A stretch of 41,650 bases of DNA from Bacteroidales bacterium (GCA_017961265.1 JAGCXN010000003.1:1-41650), one strand, 5' to 3'; shown: positions 16,430-25,264, counted from the first letter of the stretch. Program-made: numbers and translations. Notes: a model not told the origin generated them from the letters alone.

Positions 16430-16858
16430 ATGGATTTAAGCAAAGTATTGTCAATTACTGGAAAAGGAGGCCTTTTCTTGTTAGTGTCAAAAGGAAACAA
16501 TTGTTTTATTGTTGAGTCGCTGGCAGATGGCAAGCGCTTCCCCGCATTCTCGCACGACGGCGTGGCCAATCTGGAAAATATTTCAATATTCACTGAAGAG
16601 GAAGATGTTACACTCCAATCAGTTCTTCAAGCCATCTATAAAAAAGAAAATGGAGGCTTGTGTAATGTCAAGATGAGCGACAACAACGCCCTGAAGGCCT
16701 ATTTTGCTGAAGTGCTTCCCAACTATGACAAAGAGCGCGTGTATGTCTCCAATATCAAGAAGGTGCTGGCATGGTACAACATCCTTGTCGAACACAAGCT
16801 GATTGATCTGGAAGAGGCGCCGAAACAGGAGGAAACAAAGCCGGAAAGCGCGGAATAG
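16430..16858 (+). CDS. DUF5606 protein
   Basis: A 142-residue conserved cytoplasmic protein of the DUF5606 family, found mainly in Bacteroidota. The N-terminal half (MDLSKVLSITGKGGLFLLV, FIVESLADGKRFPAF) looks like a small beta-barrel and the second half (AYFAEVLPNYDKERVYVSNIKKVLAWYNIL) is helical. The tail is acidic and low in complexity. The function of the family is not known to me. It ends at a strong terminator. A TATTTTTGA match at 16418 is too close to the ATG to serve as its promoter. Confidence 0.85.
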   Translation: MDLSKVLSITGKGGLFLLVSKGNNCFIVESLADGKRFPAFSHDGVANLENISIFTEEEDVTLQSVLQAIYKKENGGLCNVKMSDNNALKAYFAEVLPNYDKERVYVSNIKKVLAWYNILVEHKLIDLEEAPKQEETKPESAE

Positions 16859-16889
16859 CCCCGCCAATTTTCCAAAATATTGAATAACA

Positions 16890-16952
16890 ATTACCCGTGA
16901 ATGGAAATATCTATCTGTAAGTATTTGAATTTCACGGGTAATATTTTTTTTT
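16890..16952 (+). terminator. Strong intrinsic terminator after DUF5606
   Basis: Perfect 12-bp stem ATTACCCGTGAA (16890-16901) with TTCACGGGTAAT (16931-16942), a 29-base partly paired interior, then nine T (16944-16952). Confidence 0.85.
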
Positions 16953-16981
16953 GAGAATCCAATTTTCTAAATAAAAAATCG

Positions 16982-16990
16982 TACTTTTGC
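16982..16990 (+). promoter_or_regulatory. -7 promoter element (TACTTTTGC) for trxA and tRNA-Leu
   Basis: TACTTTTGC lies 25 bases upstream of the trxA start, directly after the DUF5606 terminator. No further TAnnTTTGC motif occurs between it and the tRNA. Confidence 0.78.
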
Positions 16991-17015
16991 ACGCTTCATT
17001 CTAAACACCAACGTT

Positions 17016-17330
17016 ATGGCATTACAAATCAATTCTGGCAATTTTGAACAAGTCATCAGCAGTGACAAATTGGTCATTATTGACTTCTGGGCGACGTGGT
17101 GCGGTCCCTGCCGTGCTCTCTCTCCGATTATGGACGAACTGGCAGAAGAATACAAGGATGAAGTGGTTATCGCCAAGTGCGACACCGAAGAGAACAACGA
17201 AATCGCCATGCAGTTTGGCGTGCGCAATATCCCGATGCTGGTCTTCATGAAGAACGGCGAAGTGGTGGACACGCGGGTCGGTCTGCAACGCAAGGGCGAC
17301 CTCGTCAAGATGATTGACGAACTGAAATAA
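17016..17330 (+). CDS. trxA: Thioredoxin
   Basis: Cytoplasmic thiol-disulfide reductase, 104 residues, the standard size. The active site is WATWCGPC, followed by the structural segments KCDTEENNEIAMQFGVRNIPMLVFMKNG with the conserved cis-proline (NIPML) and a C-terminal helix. No signal peptide. Its stop codon is only 5 bases from the first base of a tRNA-Leu, so the mRNA and the tRNA are most likely made as one transcript. Confidence 0.97.
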   Translation: MALQINSGNFEQVISSDKLVIIDFWATWCGPCRALSPIMDELAEEYKDEVVIAKCDTEENNEIAMQFGVRNIPMLVFMKNGEVVDTRVGLQRKGDLVKMIDELK

Positions 17331-17335
17331 ACCCT

Positions 17336-17416
17336 GCCCGGGTGGCGGAATGGTAGACGCGCTCGTTTCAGGTGCGAGTGTCGAGAGACGTGCAAGTTCG
17401 ACTCTTGTCCCGGGCA
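17336..17416 (+). tRNA. tRNA-Leu (anticodon CAG)
   Basis: 81 bases. Acceptor arms GCCCGGG and CCCGGGC pair fully, with discriminator A and no encoded CCA. The anticodon stem CTCGT/GCGAG holds the loop TTCAGGT, giving anticodon CAG for CUG codons. A long variable arm, typical of class II tRNAs, and the T-arm loop TTCGACT are present. It starts 5 bases after the trxA stop. Confidence 0.95.
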
Positions 17417-17425
17417 CAAAACTTA

Positions 17426-17465
17426 AACGGCTTTGAAGTGATTCAAGGCCGTTTTTCTTTTCCCA
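17426..17465 (+). terminator. Intrinsic terminator after tRNA-Leu
   Basis: 12-bp stem AACGGCTTTGAA (17426-17437) with TTCAAGGCCGTT (17442-17453), one G-T pair, tetraloop GTGA, then a T-rich tract. Confidence 0.88.
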
Positions 17466-17539
17466 TATCAGGCGATTTTGTAAATTTGGGCTGTTTATAA
17501 CTATTTCCGAAAGCGGCTGCCCGTCTCTGAAATCAGCTG

Positions 17540-17548
17540 TATCTTTGC
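17540..17548 (+). promoter_or_regulatory. -7 promoter element (TATCTTTGC) for the barrel protein at 17569
   Basis: TATCTTTGC lies 20 bases upstream of the start codon. Confidence 0.75.
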
Positions 17549-17568
17549 ACGTTTTAAACTTTTTAGAT

Positions 17569-18120
17569 ATGAAAAAGATTTTTACTGCTGTCACGATTCT
17601 AATGCTGTCATTGTCCGTCTCTTTTGCTCAGACCCGTTACGACGCCGCACCCTACGATTTTAGTGTCGGTGCAAATGTTGGCTTTATTAATGGCTTTACT
17701 TTCAAGTTCTTCCCGACCAATAATTTGGGTGTGCAGTTGGACTTGGGTTATCGCTTCTTGTGGGATTATCAGTACCATTATATCCCTACCATCCTTTCGT
17801 TCAACCCAAATTTAATGTATGAGGCTTTTGCAGGGAACGGCTTCTACTGGTTCGTCGGTGGCGGTTTGAATATCGGTGGCTCGCTGCCAAAATACTCTTA
17901 TTATTCCGAGACCCATGACCGCTACATAGGGCATCATGCCAATTTCGTCTTTGGCGTGAACGCTATCGGCGGAGTGGAGTACAAGTTCGCCAAAATTCCG
18001 CTCTCCCTGCAGGTGGATGCACGCCCCGGCTTCTTCCTTTTCGCCAACAACAGATGGCACGATCCGTATATCCTTTTTGATTACAACTTTATCAACCTTA
18101 CGGCAAGATATACTTTTTAA
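17569..18120 (+). CDS. Small outer-membrane beta-barrel protein
   Basis: 183 residues with a signal peptide (1-20, ending SFAQ). The mature part shows regular amphipathic strands rich in Gly, Tyr and Phe (DFSVGANVGFINGFTFKFF, LGVQLDLGYRFLW, YWFVGGGLNIGG, FVFGVNAIGGVEYKF) and ends in INLTARYTF, a terminal aromatic barrel signal. An 8-strand outer-membrane barrel is likely. No specific function can be assigned. The next gene starts 15 bases after its stop, so they may be co-transcribed. Start taken at MKKIF, after the promoter. Confidence 0.78.
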   Translation: MKKIFTAVTILMLSLSVSFAQTRYDAAPYDFSVGANVGFINGFTFKFFPTNNLGVQLDLGYRFLWDYQYHYIPTILSFNPNLMYEAFAGNGFYWFVGGGLNIGGSLPKYSYYSETHDRYIGHHANFVFGVNAIGGVEYKFAKIPLSLQVDARPGFFLFANNRWHDPYILFDYNFINLTARYTF

Positions 18121-18135
18121 GTGCCTGTAAATCAA

Positions 18136-18975
18136 ATGAAAACGAACTACCATACGCATTGCACCTATTGCGACGGCAAGGAACCGATTGAGCATTTTGT
18201 AAACAAAGCTCTTGAACTCGGATATGACCAGCTTGGTTTCTCCTCGCACGCGCCCGTCCCTTTTGAGAACGACTTCGGCATCAGGGAAGAACAGATTCCC
18301 GAATATACGAAGGAGATTGACGGCTTCAAGGCGCAATGCCCGTCACTGCAGCTGTTTTATGGATTGGAGTGCGACTTCATTCCCGATATGACGAAGCCTT
18401 TTTCGTTCTTCAAAAACCAGTTCGGCCTTGACTACATCATCGGCGGCGTGCATCTGGTGCGGCCCGAAAATAGCGACGACATCTGGTTCATCGACGGCTC
18501 TAAACGGGAAATCTATGATAACGGCCTGCGTGACTTCTTCGGCGGCAACGTGAAGAAAGCGGTCACCCGTTTCTGGGAACAGAGCTTTGAAATGATTGAA
18601 ACCGAGCAGTTTGACATCATCGCTCATTTTGATAAAATCAAGATGCACAACCAGAAACGCTACTTCACCGAGGAGGAGGATTGGTACAAGCTTTTGGTGG
18701 ACCACTGCATCGAGCTGATCCGCCGCAAGCAGCTGATTGTGGAGATCAACACTCGCGGTATCTACAAGGGGCGCTGTCCCGACTACTATCCGTCGGATTA
18801 CGCCCTCGCGCAAATCGCCAAGCACCGCATCCCGATGGTGGTCAGCACAGACGCCCATAAGTCGGAGGAACTGGCGGAAGGGCGCGATGCCGCCATTGAG
18901 CATCTCAAATCTATGGGAATCAAATATTTAATGTACAGAAAAAACGACCAATGGGAAGAATACGCTATTGTCTGA
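18136..18975 (+). CDS. PHP-domain histidinol-phosphatase (HisK type)
   Basis: Metal-dependent phosphoesterase of the PHP family, most similar in layout to HisK/HisJ histidinol-phosphate phosphatases that act late in histidine synthesis. 279 residues from the ATG; a GTG 15 bases earlier is possible. Metal-binding motifs: NYHTHCTYCDG near the start, GFSSHAPVP, YGLECDF, IGGVHLV, DIIAHFDK, and VSTDAHKSEEL at the C-terminus. No other his genes are in the window, so the substrate is inference. It overlaps the next gene by 25 bases. Confidence 0.85.
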   Translation: MKTNYHTHCTYCDGKEPIEHFVNKALELGYDQLGFSSHAPVPFENDFGIREEQIPEYTKEIDGFKAQCPSLQLFYGLECDFIPDMTKPFSFFKNQFGLDYIIGGVHLVRPENSDDIWFIDGSKREIYDNGLRDFFGGNVKKAVTRFWEQSFEMIETEQFDIIAHFDKIKMHNQKRYFTEEEDWYKLLVDHCIELIRRKQLIVEINTRGIYKGRCPDYYPSDYALAQIAKHRIPMVVSTDAHKSEELAEGRDAAIEHLKSMGIKYLMYRKNDQWEEYAIV

Positions 18976-20270
18976 CGGCTTTGGCCGTCTTTTTTTGTGC
19001 CTTCTCGAACGGGATGGCACAGGACTCCAATTACGTGCGGAAGAACATCGCCGCACTGACCTCCCACGACATGTACGGACGCGGTGGATCCCATGACGGA
19101 GAGCTGAAGGCGGCGACCTACATCCGTGAGCAGCTGGTGGCTGTCGGTGCGATGCCGCTGGGCGAAAACGGTTTCCAGAAGTGGACGACCAAAGCCCACA
19201 AGATGGAAGGAAACGTGTCTGTGTCGGTGAAAGGTAAGGAGTTGAGCCCGTTCTGGGACTACCGTATTGCGCCGTACTCCAACTCGCTCGACCGCGATGA
19301 CATCCCTGTTGTCCACGTCGATGCCTCCCTGCTGGTGGACACGCCCGCGTTGGAAAACTTCGTCACTGCCAATCTTGCCAAGCTGAAAGGCAGCCTCGTT
19401 TATATCGACGGGGTGAAGTGGAAGGGGATGAAGAAGATTCCCGCTGCCAAAATCCAAAGCGCTCTCCGCGCCCTGACCTTCAACAACCCGTTCCAAAGTG
19501 CGGGTATTCTGGTCGGGGTGGATAAAGACCTGCCCGTCTGGGGCTTGAGTAATACTGACTTCCGTCGCAACTACGCCTATATCTATGTGGTTCGCAGCAA
19601 GTTTCCGAAAAGCGTGAAGACGGTATCCATCCACTTCCACAACGAGTTTTATCTGAAACATACGCAGAATGTCTGCTTTGCCATTGAGGGGACGACGCAC
19701 CCCGACGAGTACGTCATCCTGACGGCCCATTACGACCACCTCGGCTGTATGGGCGACTCCGTCATCTTCTTCGGGGCTCACGACAACGCGGCAGGGACAT
19801 GTGCTGTTATGGACTTCGCCCGCCATTTCAGCAAGCAGCCGCTACGCTACACTACGATTTTCCTCCTTTTCAGCGGGGAGGAGAGCGGTTTGAAGGGTTC
19901 CAAATATTTCGTCGAGCACCCGCTGGTGCCGTTGGAAAAGGTGAAGATGGTGGTCAACATTGACATGTTCTGCGGTGGCGACGAAGGCATCACCGTGGTC
20001 AATTCCGATAGCGAAGGGACGAAGGAACTTTATGATAATATGGTGAAAATCAATGAGGCAAAGCACTATATCGCGCAGGTGAAGCCGCGTACGAATGCCG
20101 CCAACAGCGACCATTACTTCTTCTCGAAGCACTGTCCTGCCATCTTTATCTATACGATGGGCGGACAATATGGTGGTTATCATCACTTTACAGACACGTG
20201 CGACCGTTGTGGCCTCGGCTGCTACAACAATCTTTTTTTGCTGATTAAGGAAGCGTTGGAGCAATTATAG
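18951..20270 (+). CDS. Secreted M28 family zinc aminopeptidase
   Basis: Exported peptidase of family M28 with two zinc ions. 439 residues with a signal peptide (about 1-24, ending GMAQ). Likely ligands and catalytic residues: His260 in TAHYDHLG, bridging Asp278 in GAHDNAAG, Glu310/311 in FSGEESGLKG, Asp338 in NIDMF, His411 in YHHFTDT. A protease-associated-like insertion fills residues 120-220. It probably releases N-terminal residues from peptides in the periplasm or outside. The start codon lies inside the end of the PHP gene, so translation is probably coupled. Confidence 0.9.
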   Translation: MGRIRYCLTALAVFFCAFSNGMAQDSNYVRKNIAALTSHDMYGRGGSHDGELKAATYIREQLVAVGAMPLGENGFQKWTTKAHKMEGNVSVSVKGKELSPFWDYRIAPYSNSLDRDDIPVVHVDASLLVDTPALENFVTANLAKLKGSLVYIDGVKWKGMKKIPAAKIQSALRALTFNNPFQSAGILVGVDKDLPVWGLSNTDFRRNYAYIYVVRSKFPKSVKTVSIHFHNEFYLKHTQNVCFAIEGTTHPDEYVILTAHYDHLGCMGDSVIFFGAHDNAAGTCAVMDFARHFSKQPLRYTTIFLLFSGEESGLKGSKYFVEHPLVPLEKVKMVVNIDMFCGGDEGITVVNSDSEGTKELYDNMVKINEAKHYIAQVKPRTNAANSDHYFFSKHCPAIFIYTMGGQYGGYHHFTDTCDRCGLGCYNNLFLLIKEALEQL

Positions 20271-20300
20271 CCCCATAATCTTTTAAGCTTTTAATCTAAC

Positions 20301-20912
20301 CTACTTGTTCCGGTTGTCGTGGCAATCGCAGGTAGAGGTGTATTTTATATCGGTATAGGGGAGTTGCGCCTCCATCCTGTCCAATTCGTCATTATGCAGA
20401 TCGATTTGTCTCAAATCAATGGTTTTGAGTGTGTGCTGTAGTTCAGTGATGCTTTCAGGAAAAACGTATAACGGATTTTCCCAGGCGTCTATATAGGTCA
20501 GCTTTTTCAGATTACCGATGCTTTCGGGTAGTGCCTCAATCAAGTTTCTGCAGATGACCAAGGTCTTTAGATGGATTAAATTGCCAATACTTTCGGGCAG
20601 TCGGACCAGATGGTTTCCCATGACATTCAGGTATTCGAGATGGGTGAGTTTTCCAATATTCTGGTTTAGCACATTCATCTTGCAGCGGGCAGCTGTAAGT
20701 TCCTGAAGGTTGGTTAATTGGAAAACTTCTTCCGGCATGGAGTCCGCTTTGAACTTCAGCTTCAACCGATAGACTTGCTCCGGATTCTGCAATGCCTCCT
20801 CTAACGAGGTGAAGACAGGCTGCTGCTTCAACGCCTCCTCCGAAAGCGGCTGCGCCTTCACGGCTGATATCGCCATCATCAAAAATAATATTCCGACGAT
20901 TCTATGTGTCAT
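20301..20912 (-). CDS. Exported leucine-rich repeat protein
   Basis: 203 residues with a signal peptide (about 1-20, ending VKAQ). The centre has about five LRRs of 23 residues: LTNLQELTAARCKM, LTHLEYLNVMGNHLVRLPESIGN, LIHLKTLVICRNLIEALPESIGN, LKKLTYIDAWENPLYVFPESITE and a final half repeat. The LxxLP.SIGN consensus is that of the bacterial/plant 'LPxSIGNL' class. It probably binds a protein partner at the cell envelope. Cys pairs near the C-terminus (STCDCHD) may form a disulfide. Last gene of a likely yigZ-recG-unknown-LRR transcript. Confidence 0.8.
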   Translation of the reverse strand: MTHRIVGILFLMMAISAVKAQPLSEEALKQQPVFTSLEEALQNPEQVYRLKLKFKADSMPEEVFQLTNLQELTAARCKMNVLNQNIGKLTHLEYLNVMGNHLVRLPESIGNLIHLKTLVICRNLIEALPESIGNLKKLTYIDAWENPLYVFPESITELQHTLKTIDLRQIDLHNDELDRMEAQLPYTDIKYTSTCDCHDNRNK

Positions 20913-20926
20913 TATTGTTTATTTTT

Positions 20927-20948
20927 GAGACGCGGTACACCGCGTCTC
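20927..20948. repeat. GAGACG palindrome, copy 2
   Basis: A 10-bp perfect stem GAGACGCGGT/ACCGCGTCTC around AC, between the LRR gene and the unknown gene at 20954. Arms as in the other copies. Confidence 0.8.
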
Positions 20949-20953
20949 TACAA

Positions 20954-22429
20954 TTATTCATATCGTATTTTATTCAGGAAAAAGACAAAACGTTTTGCCT
21001 TTGCGCCTTTCCCTTTGTTTACAATATATTGGTATCCCGAAACGAGGTAGTAGTCTTTGTACCAATGTTCCAGTTGCGTGTCGATGTTGTAATCTACCAG
21101 ATCTTGGGAACGGCTGGTCTCAATGGAGAAGTAGTTGCTTTTTTCGATGACCTCATTGCCGTTCACCATGGTGTAAAATATGCGGTTGGCTTTGGGGTAG
21201 TAGATGAGTGCATCCTCGCCGATGTAGTGCACACACACACGTTTGTATAGCTGTTGAGTGATGATGCTGTTTAATGGCAAATAGTTGTCCCATAATAATT
21301 TGCCGTTTTTGTCAAAAGTGGTGACGTAAGCATTGACGAAACGATAACCGGCAAAGGTCTGTTGCGGGACACTGGTATAGCCTCCGTAGTAGTCGTTGTA
21401 GCCAGTGTACGTATAGTCGTATTCGGGGTAAAATACTTCCGTAATGAAACTGAATTGGTTGCCGTTGTGACCGATATTGCCGATAAGGAGCTGCAGGTTC
21501 AAGTTGTTAGCCGACGTTGTGCTTTCATTTTTGGCCGCTTTCAGGTTTGTATAGTTGTAAAAACTTGCGGTATCCAAATTTAAATGATGTTCTAGAATTG
21601 TGTAAACTCCAGAGTGTAAATGAATTGAACTTCTGTCTTGCAAAGTGTTGAAAGTTCCCATAATCAAAGTGGAGTCTTGATTCAGGACCACTGCTCGTGC
21701 GGAGTTGTACAGGTAATCCCCTTTGGTTGGGCTTGCGGAAATGAAGGATCGCACATTCACTTTTTTTCCGAAATAGTCATACTGGCAGAGGAAAATCTCA
21801 CCGTCGGTATTGCCTTTGAATTCCTTCAGGCCGAAAAGCCATCGGTGATTGAATGTGTCGGCCACGCAGAATTCCATCTTGTAGGGGAATATGTCACCAA
21901 GGCTCAAAGCATCGGACTCCTGACAATGGTAAAAGAAAATGCTGTCTTGCTTATTTGCGGATGATGCAATGGCAACAATATGATTGTCAATGGCGTAGAT
22001 GTTATTGATGTCGCCATTCTGGAAATCGGGAATTGCTTCTGTCTTATATAGATTGGTCTGCAAATCCACTGTAATAAGATATGTCTGCACCGGCTCTTTT
22101 TTCGGGAATGATTTTTGCAGAAGAAGATAGTAAAAGTTGTCGGTGACGGCACTGCCCGCGTAAGCTGTATAGACGGGCAGGGTGACGGTGAAGTGATAGT
22201 TCTTGTAAAGGTTTGTGTCATAATGGAGGCATACCCATTCGGCGGAGTCCGGATTTTGCGAAGTTCCTTCGTAGGAGACGAAAACGCCATGTTCTCCTGC
22301 TGCATTATAATGGAAGTCCTGGTGGTCCTTCAGCGTTTCAAGTTCGATGCGGAGGGGGGCATCATACTGCGCCGTTAATCGCAGTGAGATAAGCAATAAG
22401 TTGATTGTCAGTATGATGATTCTTTTCAT
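20954..22429 (-). CDS. Exported protein of unknown function
   Basis: 491 residues, signal peptide about 1-20 (ending LTAQ). I do not recognise a family. The mature part is rich in Tyr, Asp and beta-strand patterns (FYYLLLQKSFPKK, GEIFLCQYDYFGKKVNV, ALIYYPKANRIFYTMVNGNEV) with spacing like a propeller or other repeated-strand fold, and has a Tyr/Gly-rich stretch around YTYTGYNDYYGG. No lipobox and no T9SS sorting domain. It starts 3 bases after the recG stop codon, so its expression is tied to recG, although no link in function is visible. Confidence 0.7.
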   Translation of the reverse strand: MKRIIILTINLLLISLRLTAQYDAPLRIELETLKDHQDFHYNAAGEHGVFVSYEGTSQNPDSAEWVCLHYDTNLYKNYHFTVTLPVYTAYAGSAVTDNFYYLLLQKSFPKKEPVQTYLITVDLQTNLYKTEAIPDFQNGDINNIYAIDNHIVAIASSANKQDSIFFYHCQESDALSLGDIFPYKMEFCVADTFNHRWLFGLKEFKGNTDGEIFLCQYDYFGKKVNVRSFISASPTKGDYLYNSARAVVLNQDSTLIMGTFNTLQDRSSIHLHSGVYTILEHHLNLDTASFYNYTNLKAAKNESTTSANNLNLQLLIGNIGHNGNQFSFITEVFYPEYDYTYTGYNDYYGGYTSVPQQTFAGYRFVNAYVTTFDKNGKLLWDNYLPLNSIITQQLYKRVCVHYIGEDALIYYPKANRIFYTMVNGNEVIEKSNYFSIETSRSQDLVDYNIDTQLEHWYKDYYLVSGYQYIVNKGKGAKAKRFVFFLNKIRYE

Positions 22430-22432
22430 AAC

Positions 22433-24547
22433 TTAAGAAATCATGCCCCAGAACTTTTCCCGTTTCATCAGTTCGTGGAGGCGAGTGGCAATGATTTGGT
22501 TTTCGGGTTTGGTGAGGTTTGGATCCGCGTCAAGGATAGTTCTGGCGAGGTTGCGGGTGTAAGCTACTAATTTTTCGTCTTTTACGATGTCGGCTATTTT
22601 GAAGTCGAGGATGCCGCTCTGGCGAGTGCCTTGCAGGTCGCCGGGCCCACGCAGTTTCAGGTCGAAGTTGGCGATCTCGAAGCCGTCATTGGTGCTGACC
22701 ATCGCGTGGAGCCGCTGCCGTCCCTCGGTCGAAAGCTTGTCGCCCGACATCAGGATGCAGTACGACTGTTCGCCGCCGCGTCCCACGCGCCCACGCAGCT
22801 GGTGCAGCTGCGACAGCCCGAAACGCTCGGCATTCTCGATGACCATCATTGTGGCGTTGGGGATGTCAATGCCCACTTCAATCACCGTGGTTGAGACCAA
22901 GATGTTTGTCTCTCCCTTGCTGAAACGGTTCATTTCATAGTCCTTCTCCTCTGGTTTCATCTGCCCGTGCACCATTCCTACAGCGTAGTGCGGCAGCGGG
23001 AAGGCATGCGACATCGCTTCGAAACCGGCCTGCAAATCAAGCAGATCCAGTGTTTCCGACTCCTTGATGAGGGGATAGACGACGAATACCTGCCGCCCGT
23101 GGTCGATCTGCTGCTTCATCAGTCCGAAAAGGCGGAGACGGTCGCGCTCGAACAGGTGCATGGTGATGATGGGCTTGCGGCCCTTCGGTAGTTCGTCAAT
23201 TACCGAAACGTCCAGGTCGCCATAGACGGTCATGGCGAGGGTGCGGGGGATGGGGGTGGCGGTCATGACGAGGATGTGCGGGGGAGGGGAGTTCTTCTTC
23301 CATAGCTTGGCCCTCTGTTCCACACCGAAACGGTGCTGCTCGTCGATGACGGCCAAGCCGAGATTCTGGAATACAACGTCGTTCTCAATCAGGGCGTGGG
23401 TTCCGATGAGGATGCGGATGGTACCGTTCTGGATGCCCTCGTGGATTTCGCGCCGCTCCGCCGTCTTGGTGGAACCGGTGAGCAGCGCCACGCTGACGGG
23501 CATGTCGCCCAGCATCTTGCGGATGTTCTCATAGTGCTGGGTGGCTAAAATTTCCGTCGGGGCCATTAGGCATGACTGAAACCCGTTGTCGTTGGCGATC
23601 AGCATCACCAGAAGGGCAGTGATGGTCTTGCCGCTGCCGACATCGCCCTGTAGCAGGCGGTTCATCTGGCGGCCGCTGCCGAGGTCGGCGTAAATCTCCT
23701 TGATGACCCGCTTCTGTGCACCTGTCAGTTCAAATTTTAACCGATTGTGATAGAAATAGTTGAATGTGCTTCCGATATGCGAGAAGATATGTCCCCGATA
23801 TTTTCGTTCGGTCAATATCTTCAGTTTCAATAATTTGAGCTGGGTGTAAAAAAGTTCATCAAATTTCAGACGAAGCGTTGCTGCTGCCAATTTTTCCTGA
23901 TTTTCCGGAAAATGGATATTAAAAAGGGCTTCTTTTAGCGATAAAAGATGATGGTTTTCAATCAGTTCCTTTGGAAGATGTTCTGGGAAGATGCTGTATT
24001 TGTGCTGGATGAGCAGTGCCGCCGTCAGTTTGGCCACCCCTTTGGAGTCGAGTCCCGACTTTTTCGCCTTGTCGGAAGTGTTGTATAGCGGGAAGAAGTG
24101 GTCGGGAATGTTGGTCTCATTTTTGGCGGATGGGTCAATGATTTCGGGATGGCTGATGTTCCAGCGGTTGTTGAAAAGGGTGGGCTTTCCGAAAATGGTG
24201 ACGTTGCTGTGGCGTTGTTTCAACACATCCTCAATCCATTTGATACCGTTGAACCACACTAATTCGATCGTGCCGGTGCCGTCGGTGAATTGGGCTGCAA
24301 GCCGTTTGGTGCGCTGTTCGCCCAGAATCTGGTATCCGGTGATGTCGCCCTTGAAGAGCATATAGTTGCCCTCCGTCTGGATGTCGCAGATCTTATAGAC
24401 GGTGGATTTGTCCACGTGCCGGAAGGGGAAGTAGTAGAGCAGGTCGTTGTAGGTGAAGATTCCGAACTCACGACGGAGCACCTCCGCCCGCTTCGGGCCG
24501 ACGCCTTTCAGGTACTCAATCGGTGTCTTTAAGAAATCTTCGTTCAT
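22433..24547 (-). CDS. recG: ATP-dependent DNA helicase RecG
   Basis: Branch-migrating helicase that rescues stalled forks and processes Holliday junctions. 704 residues, normal length. An N-terminal wedge/OB domain begins with TPIEYLKGVGPKRAEVLRRE; helicase motifs follow: LLQGDVGSGKT (Walker A), MAPTEILATQHYE, AVIDEQHRFGVEQR (DEQH box), MTATPIPRTLAMT, VSTTVIEVGIDIPNA, and LRGRVGRGGEQSYC. It lies between yigZ (24-base gap) and the unknown exported protein. Confidence 0.97.
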   Translation of the reverse strand: MNEDFLKTPIEYLKGVGPKRAEVLRREFGIFTYNDLLYYFPFRHVDKSTVYKICDIQTEGNYMLFKGDITGYQILGEQRTKRLAAQFTDGTGTIELVWFNGIKWIEDVLKQRHSNVTIFGKPTLFNNRWNISHPEIIDPSAKNETNIPDHFFPLYNTSDKAKKSGLDSKGVAKLTAALLIQHKYSIFPEHLPKELIENHHLLSLKEALFNIHFPENQEKLAAATLRLKFDELFYTQLKLLKLKILTERKYRGHIFSHIGSTFNYFYHNRLKFELTGAQKRVIKEIYADLGSGRQMNRLLQGDVGSGKTITALLVMLIANDNGFQSCLMAPTEILATQHYENIRKMLGDMPVSVALLTGSTKTAERREIHEGIQNGTIRILIGTHALIENDVVFQNLGLAVIDEQHRFGVEQRAKLWKKNSPPPHILVMTATPIPRTLAMTVYGDLDVSVIDELPKGRKPIITMHLFERDRLRLFGLMKQQIDHGRQVFVVYPLIKESETLDLLDLQAGFEAMSHAFPLPHYAVGMVHGQMKPEEKDYEMNRFSKGETNILVSTTVIEVGIDIPNATMMVIENAERFGLSQLHQLRGRVGRGGEQSYCILMSGDKLSTEGRQRLHAMVSTNDGFEIANFDLKLRGPGDLQGTRQSGILDFKIADIVKDEKLVAYTRNLARTILDADPNLTKPENQIIATRLHELMKREKFWGMIS

Positions 24548-24571
24548 TATAACCTGCTGGTTTTATTGTAA

Positions 24572-25177
24572 TTATACTATTTCAATCGTTGCTCCGTCAA
24601 CTTTCCGTAACGCATCCAGAAGGTTGTCGGCATCCCGTTTTTGCACGGTGAAGTTTATGATGCAGTCGGCTTCGTACGCTTGCCCGGTGATTTTCACTGT
24701 CTCTCGCTTCAGCAGCTGCATCACCTTGTTCATCCCGAGCGGCGGAAAACGGACGCTGTAGTTCTCCTCCACGAACCTTTCGACGACAGTGTTGTTGTCG
24801 AGGGCGTCCTTGGCGGCGGTCTTATAGGCGTTGATGAGGCCGCTCACGCCGAGTTTAATGCCGCCGAAGTAGCGCACCACGATGATGAGCGTGTCGGTCA
24901 CGTCCTTCGATAGCAGCTGCCCGTGGATGGGACGTCCGGCGGTACCTGACGGCTCCCCGTCATCGTTGAGGCGGTAAGCATCCTTGTTGGGTCCGAGGAT
25001 GTAGGCGTAGCAGTGGTGACGGGCATCATAGTACTTCTTTTTTATTTCCGCAACCTTTTGTTTCACATCCTCTTCCGTCTTTACAGGAAAGGCCAACGCA
25101 ATAAACTTGCTGCCCTTTTCGCGATAGACACCTTCGGATTCGCCGGCGATGGTATGGTAGGTGTAGTCAAACATCAT
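24572..25177 (-). CDS. YigZ/IMPACT family protein
   Basis: 201 residues of the UPF0029/IMPACT family. The hallmark is GEPSGTAGRPIHGQL, within the N-terminal domain that starts with EKGSKFIALAFPV; a DUF1949 ferredoxin-like domain makes up the C-terminus. The eukaryotic relative IMPACT binds GCN1 to modulate translation stress; the bacterial role is not settled. First gene of the yigZ-recG run, with a promoter at 25197-25205. Confidence 0.9.
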   Translation of the reverse strand: MMFDYTYHTIAGESEGVYREKGSKFIALAFPVKTEEDVKQKVAEIKKKYYDARHHCYAYILGPNKDAYRLNDDGEPSGTAGRPIHGQLLSKDVTDTLIIVVRYFGGIKLGVSGLINAYKTAAKDALDNNTVVERFVEENYSVRFPPLGMNKVMQLLKRETVKITGQAYEADCIINFTVQKRDADNLLDALRKVDGATIEIV

Positions 25178-25196
25178 TTGATAATAGAAACGAGCC

Positions 25197-25205
25197 GCAA
25201 AGATA
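25197..25205 (-). promoter_or_regulatory. -7 promoter element (TATCTTTGC) for yigZ-recG
   Basis: GCAAAGATA on the plus strand, 20 bases upstream of the yigZ start. Confidence 0.74.
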
Positions 25206-25217
25206 CAATAAATTTTA

Positions 25218-25264
25218 TAGAGACGTCATAATTATGTAGAGACGTCATAATATGGCGTCTCTAC
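25218..25264. repeat. GAGACG palindrome, copy 3, with a duplicated left arm
   Basis: The full element is 25236-25264: a 29-base inverted repeat with arms GTAGAGACGTCAT and ATGGCGTCTCTAC. Its left part, TAGAGACGTCATAAT, also occurs 19 bases earlier at 25218-25232 as a direct repeat. It lies between murC and yigZ and differs at 3 of 29 positions from the copy at 29729-29757. Confidence 0.85.
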
